A DNA stretch of 64,000 nucleotides from NCBI RefSeq assembly GCF_046267875.1, contig NZ_CP176502.1:1240001-1304000 (forward strand), written 5' to 3'. Made by a program: the position numbers and the translations under genes. Position 1 is the stretch's first letter, and each line of letters opens with the position of its first letter. This document shows positions 53,001 through 61,400 of the stretch, piece after piece. The notes under the pieces were generated by a model, which was not told the origin of the DNA, ran no database searches, and worked only from the letters and a program-made list of their open reading frames with translations. The DNA is from Mannheimia glucosida (GTDB lineage Bacteria > Pseudomonadota > Gammaproteobacteria > Enterobacterales > Pasteurellaceae).

Positions 53001-54049
53001 ACGTTAGTCGCCAGAATAATGCGGTTTAGCCCACCGCTTGGCTGGAAAACCCGTTGCTGTTCAGCAGCCGACAAGCGGGCGTAAAGCGGTAAAATTTCGC
53101 TATGTCGCAGTTCCTGCTTTTGCAAGGCTTCGGCGGTGTCACGAATTTCCCGTTCACCGTTCATAAAAATCAGAATATCGCCACGCCCTTCGGCTTGCAG
53201 TTCGTCCACCGCATTCAGAATACCTTGTAGCTGATCTTGATCCTCTTCCTCAACAATCGGGCGATAACGTACTTCCACCGGGAACGTCCGCCCAGAGACT
53301 TCAATAATCGGGGCGTTGTTAAAATGTTTGGAAAAACGTTCTACATCAATGGTTGCCGAGGTGATGATCACTTTCAGATCGGGGCGTTTATGCAGAATTT
53401 GTTTCAGATAACCCAAAATAAAATCGTTGTTCAACGAACGCTCATGGGCTTCGTCAATAATTAGCGTGTCGTACTGATTTAAATAGCGGTCGTGCTGGAT
53501 TTCCGCCAGCAGAATACCGTCCGTCATTAGTTTGATTAAGCTGTTTTCGCTGACTTGGTCGTTAAAGCGGACTTTGTAACCGACCGTCTCGCCCAGTTCC
53601 GATTTCAGCTCTTCGGCAATGCGAGTCGCCACCGAACGTGCCGCAATTCGGCGGGGCTGGGTATGCCCAATCAAGCCCTTTACGCCGCGTCCAAGTTCCA
53701 AGCACATTTTCGGTAACTGGGTGGTTTTGCCCGAACCGGTTTCCCCTGCGATCACCACCACCTGATTTTCGCTAATCAGTTTTAAAATTTCCTCACGGCG
53801 AGCGGAAACAGGCAGATCAGGGTAGTCAATTTTCAGGTTTTGGGCGTGCTGAGTTCGTGCGAAAAAACGTGCCTGACAAGCGGTGAGATCTTGCGAAATT
53901 TCTGCTAAAACTGACCGCTTGTTCTCCTCGTTTTTAATGTTTTCCGCCCCTTTTAAGCGCCCCAACAGACGGCGGAAATCGGCGGTGGTGATATTTTCCA
54001 GCTTCACAAGCGGTGATTTTTTATGATTTTTTTGCAATTTATCTGTCAT
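50057..54049 (-). CDS. hrpA: ATP-dependent RNA helicase HrpA with an in-frame palindromic insertion
   Basis: A DEAH-box helicase of 1330 residues (1300 in E. coli) that acts on stalled ribosomes and mRNA. Walker A is AGETGSGKTT (101-110) and DEAH is at 199-202; motif VI is QRKGRCGRTSEG. HA2, OB and the long C-terminal DUF3418 follow. About 35 residues near 480-515 (IPSPARGGGLGRGENHSNDG and PLPTSPRKRGEGFR) are encoded by a palindromic repeat, between the HA2 start (LLEELQAI) and RLTPIGRQL. The start at 54049 overlaps the upstream yeaL stop (TGATG); the longer frame would translate yeaL DNA out of frame. Confidence 0.93.
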   Translation of the reverse strand: MTDKLQKNHKKSPLVKLENITTADFRRLLGRLKGAENIKNEENKRSVLAEISQDLTACQARFFARTQHAQNLKIDYPDLPVSARREEILKLISENQVVVIAGETGSGKTTQLPKMCLELGRGVKGLIGHTQPRRIAARSVATRIAEELKSELGETVGYKVRFNDQVSENSLIKLMTDGILLAEIQHDRYLNQYDTLIIDEAHERSLNNDFILGYLKQILHKRPDLKVIITSATIDVERFSKHFNNAPIIEVSGRTFPVEVRYRPIVEEEDQDQLQGILNAVDELQAEGRGDILIFMNGEREIRDTAEALQKQELRHSEILPLYARLSAAEQQRVFQPSGGLNRIILATNVAETSLTIPNIKYVIDTGTARISRYSYRTKVQRLPIEPISQASSNQRKGRCGRTSEGICIRLYSEEDFNSRPQFTDPEILRTNLAAVILQMTSLGLSDIANFPFVDAPDSRQIQDGIRLLEELQAIIPNEKIPSPARGGGLGRGENHSNDGTPPLPTSPRKRGEGFRLTPIGRQLAQLPVDPRLGRMVIEAAKNGSLHEVMMIVSALSIQDPRERPQEKQQSADDKHRRFADKESDFLAFVNLWHFIQAQQKELSKNQFRNLCRKDYLNYNRVREWQDIYHQLRLAVREMGLKINSEPASYQPIHTALLTGLLSHIGLKDNEKMHYLGARNAHFFIFPNSALFKKQPKWVMAAELVETTKLWGRMVAQIEPEWVEPLAVHLTKSSYSEPHWAKSKGAVMASEKVSLYGIPIVAQRSVNYGSIDPTVSREIFIRSALVEGEWHNNYKFFKENHRLIREVEALEHKSRRRDILVDEQVLFEFYDQRIGTEVVSSKHFDTWWKQASKKDPELLNFEKSFLINDNANLASELDFPNFWHQGDLKLKLSYQFEVGKDHDGVTVHIPLPLLNQVEPEGFDWQIPGLRHELIVSLIKSLPKSLRRNFVPAPNYADAFLGRAEPFKKPLLDSLSHELRRMTGVLVEPEQWDLSQLPPHLRMTFRVIDDKGKKLQESENLDELKFALKDEVQNTLSNIADDGIEQSGVHIWNFAELPQCYEQKKAHFSVKAYPAIVDEQTAVGVKLFETEFEQQRAMQAGLRRLLLLNVPSPIKYLHEKLPNKAKLGLYFAPFGKVLELIDDCIACAVDQLVEEFGGFVWTEEKFTQLHEFVRANLNDKTVEIAKQVEKCLTLAYELNKRLKGKLDFTMAFALSDIKAQIEGLIYPDFVTKTGYARLADLYRYLTAIERRLDKLLVDSNTDRAKMLRVEAVQEAYKQLLAKLPKSKAVPDEVLEIRYMIEELRVSLFAQQLGTKYPISDKRILNAINEIK
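52505..52608. mobile_element. Palindromic element (family D) inserted in frame in hrpA
   Basis: About 105 bases. One end is a hairpin with arms CCTCCCCCCGT and ACGGGGGGAGG (52510-52533); the other has CCCTCCCCCGCGAGCGGGGG (from 52583). Inner segments pair as well. The tail GGGCTAGGGAGG also occurs, as CTAGGGGAG, in the element before rsuA. Length is a multiple of three and no stop is present in the coding frame. The coding DNA contains a run of seven identical bases (52540-52546). Confidence 0.8.
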
Positions 54050-54501
54050 CACGATTTCCCTAATACCAACGACAAAATCCCTGCCGCAATCAACGGTCCG
54101 ACCGGTACACCTTTTAAGAACGCCACACCGATCACCGTGCCGATTAAAAGCCCAGTCACCAGCACCGGTTGGTTGCCCATTAAATTCACGCCTCTGCCAC
54201 CTAGCCACGCTACCAGCACGCCGGCAATTATTGAGAGTGCCATTTTCCAGTTCAGCAGTTGGGCAAGTTCGGGGAGCGTAATTCGCCCTGAAACCAAGGG
54301 GCTAAGTACGCCGATGGTTAAAATGATAATCCCGATTTTTAAGCCGTATTGATCGACAAAGGGGATAAATTTAGAAAGTAAGGTTTGTTGCATAATCAGC
54401 AACACCGCTGCCGAAATGGTAACAGCACTGTTTTGGCTGATTAAACCAAGTACAATTAATACCACTAAAAGTAGGGCAACAGAATTAAATTGTAATGTCA
54501 T
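54049..54501 (-). CDS. yeaL: DUF441 family membrane protein YeaL
   Basis: A 150-residue inner-membrane protein with four hydrophobic segments (about 7-25, 45-65, 80-100, 112-145) and the glycine-rich PLIAAGILSLVLG end. It matches the DUF441/YeaL family in length (148 in E. coli). No function is known. Its stop overlaps the hrpA start codon (TGATG), so hrpA translation is probably coupled to it. Confidence 0.85.
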   Translation of the reverse strand: MTLQFNSVALLLVVLIVLGLISQNSAVTISAAVLLIMQQTLLSKFIPFVDQYGLKIGIIILTIGVLSPLVSGRITLPELAQLLNWKMALSIIAGVLVAWLGGRGVNLMGNQPVLVTGLLIGTVIGVAFLKGVPVGPLIAAGILSLVLGKS

Positions 54502-54521
54502 AGCGATTTAAAAATGTAAAA

Positions 54522-54544
54522 ACCCTTACCTCAAAGGTAAGGGT
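54522..54544 (-). terminator. Terminator upstream of yeaL
   Basis: ACCCTTACCT and AGGTAAGGGT around CAA; on the minus strand TTTTTACATTTTT follows, so it ends transcription from the coiled-coil gene. Confidence 0.8.
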
Positions 54545-54563
54545 AGATTAAAGGAAATGAGTG

Positions 54564-54854
54564 TTAGTTGATAAATTTCATCAGCCCCATAAGCACTCCC
54601 ACACCAGCTAAAATAAATCCTGCCATTTTATACATTGACGAGGTTAATCTCACTTCAAGTTGAGAAATTTCGGTTCGAATTTCTGCTTTTAGTTCTTTGA
54701 GATCTTGCTTGGTTGCTAATGCTGATTGGCTCTGTTCTAACGCATCATCTAATGCGTCTGCAAAAGCTTCGGCAATCTCAGGCGATTGATTGGCTTCTTG
54801 TAGCTTTTTCACAAAGCGTAATTTATCAAATTTTAAGCTCATTGTTGCTTCCAT
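54564..54854 (-). CDS. Coiled-coil protein with a C-terminal membrane anchor (CCDC90/DUF1640-like)
   Basis: A 96-residue product: N-terminal LKFDKLRFVKKLQEANQSPEIAEAFADAL, a coiled coil (residues 42-70, KQDLKELKAEIRTEISQLEVRL) and a single C-terminal helix (FILAGVGVLMGLMKFI). This plan matches the bacterial DUF1640 group related to mitochondrial calcium-uniporter regulator MCUR1; function in bacteria is unknown. The start at 54854 is chosen for AGGAG seven bases upstream; MSLKFDK four codons later is an alternative. Closed by its own terminator. Confidence 0.75.
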   Translation of the reverse strand: MEATMSLKFDKLRFVKKLQEANQSPEIAEAFADALDDALEQSQSALATKQDLKELKAEIRTEISQLEVRLTSSMYKMAGFILAGVGVLMGLMKFIN

Positions 54855-54950
54855 TTTGTAGCTCCTGTTGCAGTTGAAGTGCATTTAATTTAGCACAACC
54901 ACAAGAGCAAGTTTTAGCTGATTTTGCGATCTTCGTCGAAAATTTACAAT

Positions 54951-55547
54951 TTAGTTTGCCACCATCACCATAGCAGGGCGAATCACTCGTCCGTGAAGCG
55001 TGTAGCCTTTTTGTAGAACGCTGCTGATATGGTTCGCTTCAATTCCTTCGGCAGGTTGCATTGAAATAGCTTCGTGCAATTCAGGGTTAAATGCTTCACC
55101 CACTTCGCCAATTGCCACCACACCAAATTTAGCCAGTGTGTTGATGAATTCTTTATGGGTCATTTCAACGCCGTCAACTAACGCTTGAGTGGTTTCATCG
55201 GTTACGGCTTTATCAAGGGCATCTAAACCACGCTCAAGGTTATCAACTACAGTTAATAATTCCTTAGAGAATTTTTCTAAAGCGAATTTGTGAGCTTTTT
55301 CAACATCTTGCTCTGCACGGCGGCGGATATTTTGAATTTCCGCTTGAGCTCGTAGTTGAATATCTTGCTCACGTTTGTCGGCTTCTGCAATATAGGCTTC
55401 TAACTCGGCAATTCGAGCTTGAGCGAGAGCTAACGGTTCTTCTTGAGGTGTATTTTGTTCTTCCGCTTGAGTTTCTTCAGTTACAACTTCAGGTTGAATT
55501 TCTTCTTGTTTTACTTCTTCTTGTAAGTGTTCATTTTGAGTGGTCAT
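54951..55547 (-). CDS. grpE: Nucleotide exchange factor GrpE
   Basis: Releases ADP from DnaK. The long acidic N-terminus (residues 1-45, rich in Glu and Gln) and the coiled coil with QIRRRAEQDVEKAHKFALEKF lead to the C-terminal beta domain (FNPELHEAISMQPAEG...GYTLHGRVIRPAMVMVA). Length 198 (197 in E. coli). Expected to be heat-shock controlled; a good sigma-32 promoter lies upstream. Confidence 0.96.
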   Translation of the reverse strand: MTTQNEHLQEEVKQEEIQPEVVTEETQAEEQNTPQEEPLALAQARIAELEAYIAEADKREQDIQLRAQAEIQNIRRRAEQDVEKAHKFALEKFSKELLTVVDNLERGLDALDKAVTDETTQALVDGVEMTHKEFINTLAKFGVVAIGEVGEAFNPELHEAISMQPAEGIEANHISSVLQKGYTLHGRVIRPAMVMVAN

Positions 55548-55592
55548 TTTTTATCCTTTAAAAGACTAATCTGGAAATGTAAATCTTCCTTA

Positions 55593-55620
55593 ATATAGCG
55601 ATAAATTAAGGGATTTCAAG
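55593..55620 (-). promoter_or_regulatory. Sigma-32 type promoter of grpE
   Basis: On the minus strand CTTGAAA (55614-55620) is a perfect heat-shock -35; after 13 bases comes CGCTATAT (55593-55600), near the CCCCATTT -10. Confidence 0.65.
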
Positions 55621-55670
55621 CATATCTCTTTCTTTTTGCGAAAATAATTCACTTTTTAATCAGAAAAGGC

Positions 55671-55698
55671 TTGCAAAATACGGGGGGGGGCTTAAAAT
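55671..55698 (+). promoter_or_regulatory. potD promoter with a nine-G tract in the spacer
   Basis: TTGCAA (55671-55676), a 16-base spacer that contains nine consecutive G (55682-55690), and TAAAAT (55693-55698). Slippage would change the spacer length and so promoter strength. Confidence 0.6.
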
Positions 55699-55768
55699 GC
55701 CCTAGTCTTTTCCGCCCTTAGGCAAGGCTATATTTTTTAATCACTTTTCTTTAACGGAGAAAACTTAA

Positions 55769-56863
55769 ATGAAAAAATTAGCGGGTTTATTTGCAGCAGG
55801 TTTAGCAACAGTTGCATTAACAGCGTGTAATGAAGAAAAAGCAGCAGAGCCAAAAGCAACTGCGGCTGAAGCAAAACCTCAAGCAACAAATCAAACAGTT
55901 CATCTTTATACTTGGACTGAATATGTGCCTGAAGGTTTGTTAGATGAATTTACGAAAGAAACTGGCATTAAAGTTGAAGTTTCAAGTCTTGAATCTAACG
56001 AAACAATGTACGCTAAATTAAAATTACAAGGTAAAGATGGCGGCTATGATGTAATTGCTCCATCAAACTACTTTGTATCTAAAATGGCGAAAGAAGGAAT
56101 GTTAGCGGAATTAGATCACGCACAACTTCCGGTTATTAAAGAATTAAACCAAGATTGGTTAAATAAGCCTTACGATCAAGGTAACAAATATTCATTACCT
56201 CAATTATTAGGTGCACCGGGTATTGCATTTAATACGGCAGATTACAAAGGTGAAACATTCACTTCTTGGGGTGATTTATGGAAACCTGAATTTGCAGGTA
56301 AAGTGCAATTATTAGATGATGCTCGTGAAGTATTCAATATTGCATTATTAAAATTAGGTAAAAACCCGAATACTACTGATCCGGCTGAAATTAAAGCAGC
56401 TTACGAAGAGTTAAGAAAATTACGTCCAAACGTACTTTCATTTACCTCTGATAACCCTGCAAACTCATTTATTTCCGGTGAGGTTTCAGTAGGTCAGTTA
56501 TGGAACGGCTCTGTGCGTATTGCTAAGAAAGAAAACGCACCTGTTGATATGGTGTTCCCGAAAGAAGGTCCGGTACTTTGGGTTGATACATTAGCGATTC
56601 CTGCAAGTGCGAAAAACAAAGAAAACGCACATAAATTAATCAACTACTTGCTAAGTGCAAAAGTAGCTGAAAAATTAACGTTAGCGATTGGCTACCCAAC
56701 TTCAAACGTGGAAGCGTTAAAAGTATTACCAAAAGAAATTACCGAAGATACAGCAATTTACCCATCTGCAGAGGTTTTACAAAAATCTCAATGGCAAGAT
56801 GATGTTGGTGATGCAATTGAGCTTTACGAAAAATACTACCAAGAGTTAAAAGCAGCAAAATAA
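55769..56863 (+). CDS. potD: Spermidine/putrescine-binding lipoprotein PotD
   Basis: Substrate-binding component of a polyamine ABC importer. A lipoprotein signal ends LTAC (Cys20). The mature protein shows VHLYTWTEYVPEGLLDEFTKETGI, YDVIAPSNYFVSKMAKEGML and a C-terminal lobe with DTLAIPASAKNKENAHKLINYLL, all typical of PotD. Length 364. It stands alone: potA, potB and potC are not adjacent, so it must supply a transporter encoded elsewhere, as with the extra potD copies known in Haemophilus. ACGGAGAAAAC precedes the start. Its codon use (many AAA, TTA) suggests high expression. Confidence 0.92.
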   Translation: MKKLAGLFAAGLATVALTACNEEKAAEPKATAAEAKPQATNQTVHLYTWTEYVPEGLLDEFTKETGIKVEVSSLESNETMYAKLKLQGKDGGYDVIAPSNYFVSKMAKEGMLAELDHAQLPVIKELNQDWLNKPYDQGNKYSLPQLLGAPGIAFNTADYKGETFTSWGDLWKPEFAGKVQLLDDAREVFNIALLKLGKNPNTTDPAEIKAAYEELRKLRPNVLSFTSDNPANSFISGEVSVGQLWNGSVRIAKKENAPVDMVFPKEGPVLWVDTLAIPASAKNKENAHKLINYLLSAKVAEKLTLAIGYPTSNVEALKVLPKEITEDTAIYPSAEVLQKSQWQDDVGDAIELYEKYYQELKAAK

Positions 56864-56879
56864 TAGCTGATTAATTCTG

Positions 56880-56913
56880 AAGCCTCTAGGGAGCAATCTT
56901 TAGAGGCTTTCTC
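56880..56913 (+). terminator. potD terminator
   Basis: AAGCCTCTA and TAGAGGCTT enclose GGGAGCAATCTT and are followed by TCTCTTTT. Confidence 0.75.
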
Positions 56914-56998
56914 TTTTGAGTTGCAAAAAATTTGGCAAAAACGACCGCTTTCTAAGGTACAATCATAAAAACATACTTAGATTTTGAGAGATTAAACC

Positions 56999-58390
56999 AT
57001 GAACTTAAGATGGCAAGAATATCCTGAAAATGCCCGCAAATTATTTAAACTATCCCTACCCATTTTTATTTCCCAGCTTTCAGCTTCCGGAATGGGGCTG
57101 GCGGATATTGTAATGGCTGGCTTGGTGAGTGATGATGATGTCTCGGCGATTGCGGTAAGTAATTCGATTTACTTTCCGCTCTTTCTGTTTGTGTTAGGGT
57201 TGCTGAATGCAATTACCCCAACCGTTTCTTACTTAAACGGCTCGAGCAATCGCCATTTAATTGCTAACCAAGTAAGGCAGGGCTATTGGATTGTGTTTGC
57301 AATGTCTATTCCATTAATGGCAATTTTCCTAAACAGCCATCTGATTTTAGACTTAATGCAAACACCGGCTGAGTTTTCAATCAAATCGCAACAATATTTA
57401 GCAGTAATGGCAGTTGGGCTTATTCCTGCTTTGCTGGCGGTGAGTTTACGTTGTATGAATGATGGTTTATCCAATCCAAAACCTGCAATGCGGATTACTT
57501 TTTTCGGCTTATTGCTAAATATTCCGCTAAACTATATTTTCATTTTCGGCAAATTTGGACTGCCCGAAATGGGGGCGGTAGGCTGTGGCGTGGCAACCGC
57601 AATTATTAACTGGATAATGTTTTTGATGCTGTTGCATTATTGCTACACCAATTCTGCCCAAAAAGATATTCGTTTGTTTGAGAAATGGATTGATGCCCCA
57701 AGCGGTCAAATTTTGCTAAAACTTTGCAAATTAGGGCTGCCGATTGCCTTTGCGATTTTTACCGAAGTGATGTTGTTTTCTACCTCATCGCTGATTCTGT
57801 CACCACTTGGTTCACAGGTGGTGGCTAGCCACCAAGCTGCATTGCAAACCAGCTCGCTATTTTTTATGATTCCGATGTCGTTTGGTATTGCAACCACCAT
57901 TATGATCGGGCAAACACTCGGGCAGCAAAATGTGGAAGGGGCGAAAGTTTTAAGCTACCACTCTTTAATTACCGCTACCATTTTTGCCATTATTGCGGCG
58001 GTGATTATTATTTTATTGAATAATCTGATTCCGCTTGCGTTTACCAGCAATCCGGTTTCGATTGCGATTACCGCTCATTTATTGATTTTTGCGGCGGTTT
58101 ACCAAATTCCTGATGCCATTCAAGCGGTAGCAAACGGGATTTTACGTGGCTATAAATATACCCAACCGATTTTATATATAACCCTTTTTTGCTACTGGGG
58201 TGTCAGTATGCCACTGGGTTATATTTTGGCAAGAACCGATTGGATTGTGCAACCGATGGCGGCTCAAGGTTTTTGGTTAGTCTTTTGTATCGGCTTAAGT
58301 TTGGCTGGTGGCTTGTTATTATGGCAAATGCGAAAAATACAAGCGGTACCAAAAGCTCAATTAATTGCAAAATTAGAACAGATTAAATAA
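56999..58390 (+). CDS. norM: MATE family multidrug exporter
   Basis: A 12-helix cation-driven drug and toxin exporter of the NorM/MdtK branch. The N-terminal LFKLSLPIFISQLSASGMGLADIVMAG and the symmetrical second half (LCKLGLPIAFAIFTEVMLFSTSSL) with MIGQTLGQQN are characteristic. Length 463 (457 in E. coli MdtK). Likely substrates are fluoroquinolones, dyes and other cations, by family; not testable from sequence. Followed by a hairpin. Confidence 0.88.
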   Translation: MNLRWQEYPENARKLFKLSLPIFISQLSASGMGLADIVMAGLVSDDDVSAIAVSNSIYFPLFLFVLGLLNAITPTVSYLNGSSNRHLIANQVRQGYWIVFAMSIPLMAIFLNSHLILDLMQTPAEFSIKSQQYLAVMAVGLIPALLAVSLRCMNDGLSNPKPAMRITFFGLLLNIPLNYIFIFGKFGLPEMGAVGCGVATAIINWIMFLMLLHYCYTNSAQKDIRLFEKWIDAPSGQILLKLCKLGLPIAFAIFTEVMLFSTSSLILSPLGSQVVASHQAALQTSSLFFMIPMSFGIATTIMIGQTLGQQNVEGAKVLSYHSLITATIFAIIAAVIIILLNNLIPLAFTSNPVSIAITAHLLIFAAVYQIPDAIQAVANGILRGYKYTQPILYITLFCYWGVSMPLGYILARTDWIVQPMAAQGFWLVFCIGLSLAGGLLLWQMRKIQAVPKAQLIAKLEQIK

Positions 58391-58395
58391 CAGAT

Positions 58396-58424
58396 TCTCT
58401 GCTATGGAACATAGCAGAGATTTT
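58396..58424 (+). terminator. norM terminator
   Basis: TCTCTGCTAT and ATAGCAGAGA around GGAAC, then TTTTCACTTTT. It lies only about 15 bases before the recB start, so recB may depend on readthrough or a promoter inside norM. Confidence 0.75.
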
Positions 58425-58436
58425 CACTTTTAGAAG

Positions 58437-61400
58437 ATGACCTTGCTGATGAAAAATCTAAATCCTATTGAGTTACCGTTGAATAAATCGGTGCTAATTG
58501 AGGCTTCCGCCGGTACGGGGAAAACGTTCACCATTGCCAACCTCTATTTGCGTTTATTGCTCGGAATTGGTTGCTCCCCATTAACGGTAGAACAAATTTT
58601 GGTGGTAACTTTTACCAAAGCCGCAACCGAAGAGTTGAAAAACCGTATCCGTAAAAATATTCAGCAATGTGCCGACTTTTTAAAAGATCAAGCCGATGGT
58701 TTGGAAGCGGAAAATACAAAATCCTATCGAAACAATCTTGAATTTTTAGCACAGATTTATCCGCTCATTCCGAATATTCAAAAAGCATTGTTACGTTTAA
58801 GCATTGCCGAACGGGAAATTGACACTGCCAGCGTGTTTACCATTCACGGCTTTTGCCAAAAAATGTTGGTGCAGTTTGCATTTGAATCGGGGGTGCGATT
58901 TGATCTTGATTTACAGCCAAACCAAAGCGATCTACTTAAAAAATTAAGTGAAGAAGTCTGGCGGGAACAATTTTATCCGCAAGATTTAGATATTACTTAT
59001 GCGGTTGCTGAGCAACTGGGTACGCCGGAATATGCCCTCAATGCAGTAAGGCGTTATTTATCTACTGAATTACCTGCACCAAAGGCATCTTTAAATCAAG
59101 ATATTGCCGAGCATTTGGCACAATACCAGCAGTTTATTACGCAAGTAAAATCCTACTGGAAAACGCATTCAGCCGAACTGGTTGAAACTATCCGCCACGA
59201 TTTAAAGCATAAAATTACGCTACACGGAGGTTGGTATAAAGCAACCACTTTTGAAGCCGGTGTGGAAGTAATGAACCAGTGGGCAACTTCACCACATAAC
59301 TATTTCCCGGCAGAGCTTTATTTGTTTACGGCAGAGAAAATTGCGGCTGGTACGAAAAAGAGCAGTGAGCCGATAGATTCCCCCAATCTTGCAAAAAATC
59401 AGGCATTTTTAACCGCTTACAAGGAAGATTTTGAGAACAACTTGTCAGCGATGTTGCTATATCAATTTTTAATTGCTCTCAAAGCAAAATTGGCAGAGTA
59501 CAAACAAACGCACCCACAACGCAGTTTTGATGATTTACTCACAATGCTAAACCAAGCGTTGAAAAATCCACACACGGGCGAAGCCTTAGCTCAAAAAATT
59601 CGGGCGATTTACCCTTTTACGATGATCGATGAGTTCCAAGATACCGATTTAACCCAATATGAAATTTTCAGCCAAATTTTTATGGCAGAGAATGCAGAGA
59701 ACGGCTTTATTATGATTGGCGACCCGAAACAGTCGATCTATAAATTCCGTGGGGCGGATATTTTCACGTATTTGCGAGCAGCAAAGCAGGCTGATGAACA
59801 ATTCACATTGGGCAAAAACTGGCGTTCGTTGCCTGAAGTGGTGCAAGCGGTCAATAATTTGTTTTCTTTTGCAAATGATAACTCTCCGTTTCTTTATGAG
59901 GATATTGGCTTTCACCCAGTGGAGGCTGATAGCCAAAAAGGTCAGTTAGTTAGTGAGCAAGGGCATTTTGTAGGCTACATCACGGAAAACAGTAAATTAG
60001 ATGATTTGGCTGAAATGTGTGCTTATCAAATTCATCAACAGCTTGAGGCGATGGCTCAAGGCAAATTCGGAGTTGAAAAAAACGGCGAATTTCAATCCTT
60101 TGCTGCAAAAGATATTGCGATTTTAGTCCGAAAAGGTTCACAAGCTAAGCGAATCAAAAAGGCGTTGGCAAAACGTAATATCAAATCCGTCTATTTAGCT
60201 GAATCAGCTTCTGTATTTGGTTCGGAAATTGCAACAGAATTGTGTTGGTTATTGCAAGCCGCACTGAATCCGTATCATTACAAGGCATTATTATCGGCGT
60301 TAGGCTCAACCTTGTGGGGCTTAACGGCGGCAGAGATCTACCGCTATAAGGAAAATGAGCAACTTTGGGATCTGAAAGTCAATCAGTTTGTGGAATACAG
60401 CAACATTTGGAAAGAGCAGGGCGTTCTGCCGATGCTGCATAAAATCTACTTAGAGCAGGGCATTATCGAACGTTTGAAAGGTTTGGAAAATGCGGATCGC
60501 TTGATTACGGATTTATTGCATTTAACCGAAATTTTGCAGGAAGCCTCGCAAGCGTTAGAGTCTGAAGCCGAACTATTGCGGTGGTATGAAAAGCAAGTTA
60601 ATTCGCCGGATTTTAATGATGAGCAACAACTTCGCCTAGAAAGTGAAGAGGAGCTCATCAAAATTGTGACGATTCACGGCTCGAAAGGCTTGCAATATCC
60701 AATTGTTTGGCTACCTTTTGTTTCACAAAAAAGTGAGGGCGACACACAGACAGCATTAAGTTTATATCGCAATTCGCAAGGTGAGCTGGATTGGTGTTTA
60801 GGCTCAGAAGATGCAACTCTTTCGCTACAGAATGAGGCTTATGCGGAAGATTTACGCTTGCTGTATGTGGCATTAACCCGTGCGGAATCTCAGCTTAACT
60901 TAGTGTTGCCGAAAGAGATTTCCGGTTGGTCTCCACTCCATTACTTATTGGCAGACGGGGAAATACCTACAGGAAAAGTGCCTGTTTCAGATTATTTTAG
61001 CCAAAAACGGATTGCTGCTAATTTGGTTGAAGTAGCAGCGGAATTGCCTTTCTCGTTGTGGGAAGGGGAGCCATCTTCAGACGATTACCAAGCAAAAACC
61101 TTTAGCGGCAATATCCGTGTGGTCGGGCAAATTACCAGCTTTACGTCGCTTTACGCCCAACACGAGCGTTTTAGTGAACGGAAAGCAGAAAAGGTAATGG
61201 ATTTAACCCAAGATCGAGATGTGCATATTGAAAGCATTGAAGCGGATTATTCAAGTGAAACTGCCGCTTTCTCACCATTTCAATTCCCACACGGTATTAA
61301 AGTAGGCACGGTGTTACATCACTTCTTTGAGCATTGCCGATTTAACGAACAAATTGATAGAGATGCAGTAGCTAAAGTATGCGAGCAATTAGGGATAAGC

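Noticed and set aside
54050..54208. N-terminal extension of hrpA by 53 residues
   Set aside because: It would read yeaL DNA in another frame, has an arginine-, glycine- and cysteine-rich composition unlike HrpA, and the internal ATG at 54049 gives the normal N-terminus with translational overlap.
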